Source: Nilaparvata lugens (Eukaryota; Arthropoda; Insecta; Hemiptera; Delphacidae). Taken from it: a DNA stretch of 64,000 nt. The position numbers and the translations under genes are program-made. Shown in pieces: positions 58,140 through 64,000 of this stretch. The first letter of the stretch is position 1; each line of letters begins with the position of its first letter. The notes under the pieces are model-generated. The model worked only from the letters and a program-made list of their open reading frames with translations. It was not told the DNA's origin and did no database searches. Where the stretch lies: positions 51,588,970 through 51,652,969 of the forward strand of contig NC_052505.1 of assembly GCF_014356525.2 (NCBI RefSeq), read 5' to 3'.

Positions 58140-58640
58140 CCTCTGGTCGCCCCACCACTGCCAGTCACTCCGCCGCTGGTCGTTCGGCCGCTGCCAGTCG
58201 CCCCACCACTACCAGTCACCCTGCCACCAGTCGTCCGGCCACCACCGGTCGCCCCACCACTGCCAGTCACCCGCCGCCGGTTGTCCGGCCGCCGCCAGTC
58301 ACCCCACCACTGCCAGTCACCCTGCCGCCGGTCGTCCGGTCGCCCCACCACTGCCAGTCACCCCGCCGCCGGTCGTCCGGCCGCCGCCAGTCGCCCCACC
58401 ACTGCCAGTCACCCCGCCGCCAGTCGTCCGGCCGCCACCGGTCGCCCCACCACTGCCAGTCACCCCGCCGCCGGTCGTCCGGCCGCCGCCGGTCGCCCCA
58501 CCGCCGCCAGTCATCTTGCCACCACTGCTGGTCGCCCCACCACCTCCGGTCGCCCCACCACCACCGGTCGCCCCACCGACGGCTGCCATCCCGCCACCAA
58601 CAGTCGACCCGCTGCGGCTGGCAATCGTCCCACTGGCTGA
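58140..58640. repeat. GC-rich tandem repeats in left TIR
   Basis: About ten variants of CCGCCGCCGGTCGTCCGGCC and CGCCCCACCACTGCCAGTCA in alternating order, period ~48 bp. Around 70% GC against a ~35% GC background. The right TIR has a shorter inverse array at 62,330-62,575. Frames are open on both strands because the array lacks stop triplets; none is a credible gene. Confidence 0.85.
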
Positions 58641-58669
58641 GGCCAGGATTGCTTCAATTTGGCAGTGGC

Positions 58670-58688
58670 CCTTCATATATAGGGGACT
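58670..58688 (+). promoter_or_regulatory. TATA-like element in TIR, facing the PLA2 gene
   Basis: CATATATAGGGGACTCTGG is conserved in both TIRs (inverse near 62,236-62,255) and points inward. It is ~590 bp upstream of the PLA2 start codon. A plausible TATA box from sequence alone; no transcript evidence. Confidence 0.3.
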
Positions 58689-58997
58689 CTGGCTCGGGAT
58701 GGTCATGCAGGACCTGTCACTCTGCATGGTCATGGATACCTCTATCACACCAGATTAATGTGTCCATGGTGGACATGCTGGATCGGGATGTCCATGGGAG
58801 GCTCCGAATCAGCATGGCCGTGCTGCTCTGGATCAGGGTGGCATTGAAGAAGGATATTTTCAGTGACTCCCACTTTGCCTCCTCCATGTTAGGACATTTA
58901 GCATGGGCATTCTCAATGACCCTATCTCCTCCTGTCACATGGACCATGCTCACCAGTGTTCAGTGTGTCTGTGGCGGGATGGCAGGGTCATCCACTC

Positions 58998-59240
58998 AGT
59001 GGTCAGTCAGTCAGTTCAATTACTGATCAGTCAGTCAGTTCAATTACTGATCAGTCACTGTTCAGTCACTGTTCAATTACTGTTCAGTCACTGTTCAATT
59101 ACTGATCAGTCACTGTTCAGTCACTGTTCAATTACTGATCAGTCACTGTTCAGTCACTGTTCAATTACTGATCAGTCACTGTTCAGTCACTGTTTAACTG
59201 TTCAGTCACTGTTCAGTCACTGTTCAGTCACTGTTTAGTC
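58998..59240. repeat. CAGTCACTGTT-type tandem repeats
   Basis: Eleven-base modules CAGTCACTGTT mixed with CAATTACTGAT, forming 22-44 bp higher units just inside the TIR end and upstream of the PLA2 gene. The inverse array is at 61,750-61,925. Similar iterated motifs near ends of mobile DNA can be protein-binding sites. Confidence 0.85.
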
Positions 59241-59260
59241 AGTGGCACTCGGCTCTTGGT

Positions 59261-60940
59261 ATGGGTCCAAAATACTTCAAACCTCTAGCTGAGCCACTAG
59301 TCAACCTAGTCGAAACTCTCCAACAGATGCCAGTTCAACAACCACAACTACCTCCATCAAGAGCATCCAAGAAGCATCCCAGGTATCTGAAGCCTAGAAT
59401 AAAAATGCACTCCAGGCATGTGAAGGGTAGGCAGAGACAATCCAAGCCAGAGTTGCCATCATCAGAACATCATCCTTTCTCAGCAGCATCAACACACCAC
59501 ACATATCCTACTCCACCAACAACACCATTTGTTAAACATGCCACATATACAAGGCGTGGACTTACTGGTGCAAGTAAAGCAAAACATAAGCTCCAACTCT
59601 CCAGCATTGATGAAGAGTCACCAACATTTGAATCATATGGAACTGGAGAAGTTTCAAGTCCAATGGCAGGCACCTCAGGAGTTAGACGGCAACTATGGAA
59701 AGCAGGAAAGCAGGCATTTGAAGGGGATGAGGGTGAGGAGTATAATATGAGTAGAGGATATGATGATAGCAGTGATGAGGAGCTGTCTGGAGATGGACAG
59801 GATGATGATAAGAATGTTGAACAATTATTGAATGAAAGTCATGGTACAACAGTTCAGAATATCCTTGATCAAACTGATCTAGCTGGAAAACAGGTAGCTG
59901 ATTACATTAGAGGATCATTGAGCAAGGACAATGACAATTTTGATGACACTTTTGGGCCAAGAGTGAGAGACAATGCTTACTACCTGGGCAATAAGTATTT
60001 AACTTTTGGAGAGAATGGTGATGAAATTGTGCTGACTGACCCTGTAGATCAGGAAGAAAAGACCTTCACAGCTACATTGGGACTTTGTGAGTTGATTTTC
60101 AAGAAGAATCCAAATCGTGCATTAGTTGAATCCGCTGACAGACAGGCTTATGGAGAAATATTGAACTGGACCAGTGTGCACAGACAGAACAATGATCCAA
60201 GAGGTGAGATTGTTAACTACAACAAAGCCAAGTATAAGAATACAATCAAACGCCTTTTGGATGATAGCAGAGATGGTGGTCAAAGACATTCCAAGAGACA
60301 AGTGACTGGGAGAGGATCTATTGCTCCAAGGCATGATTTTCGTAAGGAGAAAAGTCAGAAGATCTATAGAGGAAGAGGTGTTCTGTCAGCTATCAAGGGA
60401 GCTGCTGGTACAATAGTTAATAAGGCAATCAACATTCTACCAGTTGAACTTCATATCCCTGGCTATCAATACTGTGGACCAGGAACAAAACTTCAGAAGC
60501 GATTAGCACAAGGTGATCCAGGAATCAACAAACTTGATCAGGCTTGCAAGGAGCATGATATTGCCTATTCCAAGAGTGGTGATACAGCAAGCAGAGCAGT
60601 AGCAGACAGCATCTTGGCAGAGAGAGCCTGGGACAGAGTGAGATCTGAAGATGCAGGGGTGTTGGAAAAAGCTGCAGCACTAGCAGTCACCAACATCATG
60701 AAGGCTAAGGCAAAATTTGGGGGAGGTATGAAAAGATCACTGAAGGAAGTCAGCAGGGTGGCTGAGAAGGGGAAGAAACAAAAGATTCAACCATCAAAGA
60801 AAAAATCAGTGAAAGGAGGTCGAGGTCTTTACTTGAGACATCAGAAACCAAAGGTTGGTACAGGTCTTTACTTGAGACAGCAGAGATCAAAGGTCGGTAA
60901 AGGTCTTTACTTGAGAAAGCAGAGAACAGCAACACCTTAG
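59261..60940 (+). CDS. Parvovirus-VP1-like phospholipase A2 protein (559 aa)
   Basis: Intact frame from the first ATG after the left TIR. Residues 1-110 are basic and Pro/Ser-rich; ~150-205 are acidic and low complexity. Residues ~255-335 contain LGLCELIFKKNPNRALVES, then HRQNNDP and YNKAKYKNTIKRLL, which resembles a conserved uncharacterised arthropod domain I remember as DUF8207. Residues ~370-470 form a PLA2 domain: hydrophobic lead-in, calcium-loop YCGPG at 404-408, D426, and the catalytic pair H432-D433 in ACKEHDIAY, all as in parvovirus VP1 unique regions. In parvoviruses this enzyme opens endosomal membranes during entry. There are no secretory disulfides and no signal peptide. Residues ~490-515 are Lys-rich (nuclear-localisation-like) and 518-552 carry three GLYLR repeats. 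No splice sites are needed. Likely a minor structural protein of a Polinton-like virus lineage; function here is unproven. Confidence 0.88.
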   Translation: MGPKYFKPLAEPLVNLVETLQQMPVQQPQLPPSRASKKHPRYLKPRIKMHSRHVKGRQRQSKPELPSSEHHPFSAASTHHTYPTPPTTPFVKHATYTRRGLTGASKAKHKLQLSSIDEESPTFESYGTGEVSSPMAGTSGVRRQLWKAGKQAFEGDEGEEYNMSRGYDDSSDEELSGDGQDDDKNVEQLLNESHGTTVQNILDQTDLAGKQVADYIRGSLSKDNDNFDDTFGPRVRDNAYYLGNKYLTFGENGDEIVLTDPVDQEEKTFTATLGLCELIFKKNPNRALVESADRQAYGEILNWTSVHRQNNDPRGEIVNYNKAKYKNTIKRLLDDSRDGGQRHSKRQVTGRGSIAPRHDFRKEKSQKIYRGRGVLSAIKGAAGTIVNKAINILPVELHIPGYQYCGPGTKLQKRLAQGDPGINKLDQACKEHDIAYSKSGDTASRAVADSILAERAWDRVRSEDAGVLEKAAALAVTNIMKAKAKFGGGMKRSLKEVSRVAEKGKKQKIQPSKKKSVKGGRGLYLRHQKPKVGTGLYLRQQRSKVGKGLYLRKQRTATP

Positions 60941-61213
60941 ACACTAGGTAATATATTGAGGTACAATCAAAATCATAATGCTGTACAAATATGGCTATAT
61001 ATTGGATATATAGCAGATTAGATTCATTGTGCTGGAATCATCTGTGGAGAACAGACATTTTGTGGATTAACTATGTATCTGGAACAATAGAGAAGATGGT
61101 TCTCCTATTCTCGAAGTGGGGTGACTATGGTGAGACAAATTCACCATCAATCTCCCCATTTGATCTGATAAAAGGATGAGGATCATGTAGAACATGAGGA
61201 AGAGGAAACTGAT

Positions 61214-61390
61214 ATGGAGGAGAACAATGAGGTAGAGGTGGAAGAGGAAGAGGATGAGGAGGAGGAGGAAGAGAAAGAGGAGGTGGAGGATGATGTAGTG
61301 GTGAGAAATACTACTACACCTATACTTTTGACTCGAAGGAGCATCAATTACCTGAAGGGAAGAGGTTGTGAGGTGATTCAACAACAATGA
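61214..61390 (+). CDS. Short acidic ORF (58 aa)
   Basis: ATG at 61,214 opens a frame beginning MEENNEVEVEEEEDEEEEEE, followed by DDVVVRNTTTPILLTRRSINYLKGRG and a stop at 61,390. The same frame is open upstream to about 61,171 without an ATG. It lies in the unique core downstream of the PLA2 gene. It could be a remnant of a larger gene or chance purine-rich DNA. No family recognised. Confidence 0.3.
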   Translation: MEENNEVEVEEEEDEEEEEEKEEVEDDVVVRNTTTPILLTRRSINYLKGRGCEVIQQQ

Positions 61391-61742
61391 CAGGGTATTG
61401 TCTCTATCTGAAACAGTGTTCCAGAGGTATCACTGAATATCATCCGAAGACTATCAGACATCAACATAGAGGACTTGCCAAGGACTAGTGCTGGAAAAGG
61501 AGTCTACTACCTGGGACATCACCTGCTTGACATGGACCAAGGAGAAACATCATGGATACATCACTTTTCTGCACACTCAATATGATAAACAACTTGGATT
61601 TTGGAACAAAGATATACCTGCTTGTAGTAAACTTTTCAATGAAATGGATGTTGAATTGATCAATAAAGAGCTAATTGTATTCCAAACTGTTTACTTATTA
61701 CCTACCATCTCCTTAGATATAGTTTAACTATAAGTACATTCT
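61391..61742 (+). other. 3' core remnant of the Polinton-type element
   Basis: Two overlapping short frames: about 61,415-61,582 (containing LPRTSAGKGVYYLGHHLLDM) and 61,488-61,727 (HGYITFLHTQYDKQLGFWNKD). They use high-complexity, protein-like sequence, suggesting a decayed gene with a frameshift. I cannot name it. Confidence 0.35.
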
Positions 61743-63394
61743 GAGTGCCACTGACTGAACAGTGACTGAACAGTGACTGAACAGTTGAACAGTGACTGAT
61801 CAGTAATTGAACAGTGACTGAACAGTGACTGATCAGTAATTGAACAGTGACTGAACAGTGACTAAACAGTAACTGAACAGTGACTGAACAGTGACTGATC
61901 AGTAATTGAACTGACTGACTGACCACTGAGTGGATGACCCTGCCGACCCACCACAGACATGCTGAACACTGGTGAGCATGGTCCATGTGACAGGAGGAGC
62001 TAGGGTCATTGAGAATGCCCATGCTAAATGTCCTAACATGGAGAAGGCGAAGTGGAAGTCACTGAAAATATCCATCTTCAATGCCACCCTGATCCAGAGC
62101 AGCACAGCCATGCTGATCCAGAGCCGCCCATGGACATCCCAATCCAGCATGTCCACCATGGACACATTAATCTGGTGTGATAGAGGTCTCCATGACCATG
62201 CAGAGTGACAGGTCCTGCATGACCATCCCGAGCCAGAGTCCCCTATATATTAAGGCCACTGGCAAATTGAAGCCATCCTGGCCTCAGCCGGCGGGACGAT
62301 TGCCAGCCGCAGCGGGTCAACTGTTGGTGGCGGGATGGCAGCCGTCGGTGGGGCGACCGGTGGTAGTGGGGCGACCGGCAGTGGTGGCCAGATGACTGGC
62401 GGCAGTGTGGGGCGACCGGCGGCGGCCAGACGACCGGCGGTGGGGTGACTGGCAGTGGTGGGGCGACCAGTGGCAGCCGGACGACTGGCAGTGGGGTGAC
62501 TGGCAGTGGTGGGGCGACTGGCGGCGGCTGGACGACCGGCGGCGGGGTGACTGGCAGTGGTGGGGCCTACAACCTACAACCTCCAACTTGGGAAGCTGAC
62601 TTGCTAACCACTACACCATAGAGGATTTATGTTTAAAGACTTAAATTATATAGAATATGATACTTCTTCATACTAATGATAACGAAGAATTGAGAAGTGA
62701 GTCATGATGGGGTGGCATTGTCATAGACCTGTTGACAAGGAAGGTTATCCCCACCACCACCACCACTTTTCTCTGTTTGGTATAAGACGGCTTGTCAGCA
62801 CTGAGAGGTATTCCGTCAACTGCGACATTTTGTCAAACAGGGAGCTATGTCTGCGGGATGCAGTGATTGAGCTTGAGGAGGAGGAACTACATAATCATGG
62901 TATTATCTCGTTGACAGACATTTTCAACGATGCGGGACATTTGAGTTCAGAGTTTAGGGTCCAGAGTCCAGAAGTCCAGAGTTCAGAGCCCCGAGTCCAG
63001 AGTCCAGAAGTCCAGAGTTCAGAGCCTGAATCCAGAGTTTAGAGCCCCGAGTTCAGAGCCCCAAGTTCAGAGTTCAGAGCCCCGAGTTCAGAGCCCTGAG
63101 TTCAGAGTTCAGAGCCCCGAGTTCAGAGTTCAGAGCCCCAAGTTCAGAGTTCAGAGCCCCAAGTTCAGAGTTCAGAGCCCTGAGTTCATTTTTTTTAATT
63201 TTTTTTTAATTTAATTTTTTTTTTTTTTTGACTTGGATGACCTTGAGGTTAGGTTTGGTTGACTTGGGTGACCTTGAGGTTAGGTTTTGTCAACTTGGGT
63301 GACCTTGAGGTTAGGTTTGGTCAACTTGGGTGACCTTGAGGTGAAGGGGGACTCTGGCACACTTGTGTGCCAGAGTCCTCCTTTTGTTACTACT
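61743..63394 (-). repeat. Right TIR of the Polinton-type element
   Basis: Inverse of the left TIR with the same block order from its outer end, but shorter. It lacks the region equivalent to about 57,826-58,250 (including the second half of the tRNA-like text), has fewer GC-rich units (62,330-62,575) and fewer CTGATCAGT repeats (61,750-61,925). Where both are present the blocks are about 95% identical. Confidence 0.9.
63349..63378. repeat. Right terminal palindrome
   Basis: The same 14-bp arms around TT, 16 bp from the right end, mirroring 56,881-56,910. Confidence 0.9.
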
Positions 63395-63400
63395 AGCTCC

Positions 63401-63700
63401 TTTCAGAATGGCTTTCTGGACGATAAAGAGTGGCTGAAGTACCGTCTTGCAAGCACCACCCCATGCAACTATACCAAACTCCAAAAGGGACTGGACATAT
63501 GCAAAGTATGCCATTCTAATCTCTCTCTTATCCAGTACATCGCTCATCATTCTAATGCATATATATATTCTCTAAGTATTTTTTTATGTATTCAATGTGA
63601 GCAGACCACCTCACCCTATGGTCGAAAAAACGCCCAAATACTTGTAGGAAGTGACCATTTCATGGTCATGGAAAACTCGATTACAGTTCAGCGATGTTGG
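63401..63700 (-). pseudogene. LINE pol C-terminal fragment, proximal part
   Basis: Minus-strand text SYKYLGVFFDHRVRWSAHIEYI (about 63,700-63,570, one frame) and YFAYVQSLLEFGIVAWGG...LFIVQKAILKGA (63,550-63,401) are standard post-palm motifs of CR1/Jockey LINEs. The frame runs straight into the TIR of the Polinton-type element at 63,400/63,394, so that element inserted into an existing LINE copy. Confidence 0.87.
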
Positions 63701-64000
63701 CCAAGCAGGAGGAGTTGATAAAGAATTAGCAGAAAATCATTGAATCATTACAGGCTGAAAATGGGACACTCAGGAAGAGGTTAAGTGTTGTGACAATGAA
63801 GCTGGAAGATTTAGAGCAGTATGGACGTCGTAATACTGTGAGCTTCACGGTATTCCTTCGGCTCCTGACGAAGATATAATTGGACTGGTGGTGAAAACAT
63901 GTGAAGCCGTCGGCATGCATGTTACAGCTGATGCGATCGACGCCTGTCACCGGCTGCCAGTGAGGGGACCACGCAAAGCGACGCCACCCATCATTGCCAA
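63692..64000 (+). pseudogene. LINE ORF1-type protein fragment, runs off the window
   Basis: Plus-strand text MLAKQEELIK, then QKIIESLQAENGTLRKRL (coiled coil) and LEDLEQYGRRNT. After a one-base shift it continues HGIPSAPDEDIIGLVVKTCEAVGMHVTA...DACHRLP. The E-Q-Y-x-R-R-N and H-G-I-P then C-H-R-L-P pattern is characteristic of ORF1 proteins of many insect LINEs (related to the baculovirus FP domain). A stop near 63,728 and the frameshift show decay. It is oriented opposite to the neighbouring LINE pol fragment, so it is a separate element. Confidence 0.75.

Larger units (their letters stand above)
56865..59250 (+). repeat. Left TIR of the Polinton-type element
   Basis: Blocks in order: a 30-bp terminal palindrome; 31-bp GGTCACCCAAG repeats (56,922-57,058); A-rich tract (57,060-57,260); CTCTGAACTC repeats (57,262-57,460); a conserved ~240-bp block (57,465-57,700); tRNA-like text (57,774-57,845). 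Then a stretch not present in the right arm (about 57,826-58,145), GC-rich CCGCCGCCGGTCGTCC repeats (58,140-58,640), a conserved block with CATATATAGGGGACTCTGG (58,670), and CAGTCACTGTT repeats (58,998-59,240). It ends AGTGGCACTC, 10 bp before the PLA2 start codon. Confidence 0.9.
56865..63394 (+). mobile_element. Polinton/Maverick-type non-autonomous element with a PLA2 gene
   Basis: A 6,530-bp element bounded by AGTAGTAA... and ...TTACTACT, flanked by the 6-bp target duplication AGCTCC (56,859-56,864 and 63,395-63,400) within a LINE frame. Six-base duplications, AG...CT ends and long TIRs with tandem repeats are the known marks of Polinton/Maverick elements. Autonomous ones are 15-20 kb and encode protein-primed DNA polymerase B, a retroviral-type integrase, an adenovirus-type protease, a packaging ATPase and capsid proteins. 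None of these is here. The 2.5-kb unique core carries one intact 559-residue PLA2-domain gene and a short acidic ORF. The TIRs are 2,386 bp (left) and about 1,652 bp (right). It presumably used machinery supplied in trans. Confidence 0.85.

Noticed and set aside
58281..58748. Overlapping 119- and 143-codon ORFs in the GC-rich repeats
   Set aside because: Low-complexity translation of a tandem array, open on both strands; no non-repetitive coding text.
56865..63394. Integrated parvovirus or densovirus genome
   Set aside because: No NS1 helicase or jelly-roll capsid; 6-bp target duplication, AG...CT ends and kb-long repeat-rich TIRs fit a Polinton-type transposon; only the PLA2 domain is parvovirus-like.

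Overview
The window looks like an AT-rich arthropod (probably insect) nuclear locus built almost entirely from transposable elements, many nested inside one another. I see no bacterial genes, no rRNA and no convincing host gene. The mix of LTR elements (Ty3/Gypsy, Ty1/Copia, BEL/Pao), LINE fragments, MITEs and a Polinton-type element fits an insect. A hemipteran is my guess, from general sequence texture only.

Layout. 1-3.5 kb: AT-rich DNA with palindromic MITEs, one carrying a short THAP-like exon remnant. 3.5-4.9 kb: decayed LINE. 5.08-9.43 kb: complete but dead Gypsy element with 141/140-bp LTRs and a CAGGG target duplication. 9.9-10.7 kb: LINE 3' fragment. 10.7-16.3 kb: mostly non-coding, with a hAT-like end at 12.24 kb and a long hairpin at 15 kb. 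16.27-23.92 kb and 31.39-38.54 kb: two near-identical copies of one segment (two MITEs plus a minus-strand Copia element). They are separated by a third copy of a 1.43-kb part of that segment (23.92-25.36 kb) and a minus-strand LTR element with 789-bp LTRs (25.36-31.39 kb). 38.5-39.5 kb: 5' part of the Copia element. 39.86-40.30 kb: MITE within MITE. 41.2-42.6 kb: LINE fragment. 42.6-54.5 kb: BEL/Pao element that lost its RT-RNase H-integrase core, with a second Gypsy element (45.28-50.45 kb) inserted in it and a Harbinger-like MITE inside that Gypsy gag.

The most unusual object is at 56,865-63,394. It is a 6.5-kb element with 6-bp target duplications (AGCTCC), AG...CT termini and long complex inverted repeats, inserted into a LINE. 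These are Polinton/Maverick hallmarks, but it lacks the polymerase, integrase, ATPase and major capsid genes. Its one long intact gene encodes a 559-residue protein with a phospholipase A2 domain of the parvovirus VP1 type, a C-terminal GLYLR repeat, and a central domain resembling an uncharacterised arthropod family. A tiny acidic ORF and tRNA-like sequence in one TIR are secondary oddities.

Almost all retroelement genes are broken. The only long ORFs that look intact are the PLA2 protein, a 598-residue Copia pol fragment and a 281-residue coiled-coil ORF in the 25.4-31.4 kb element.
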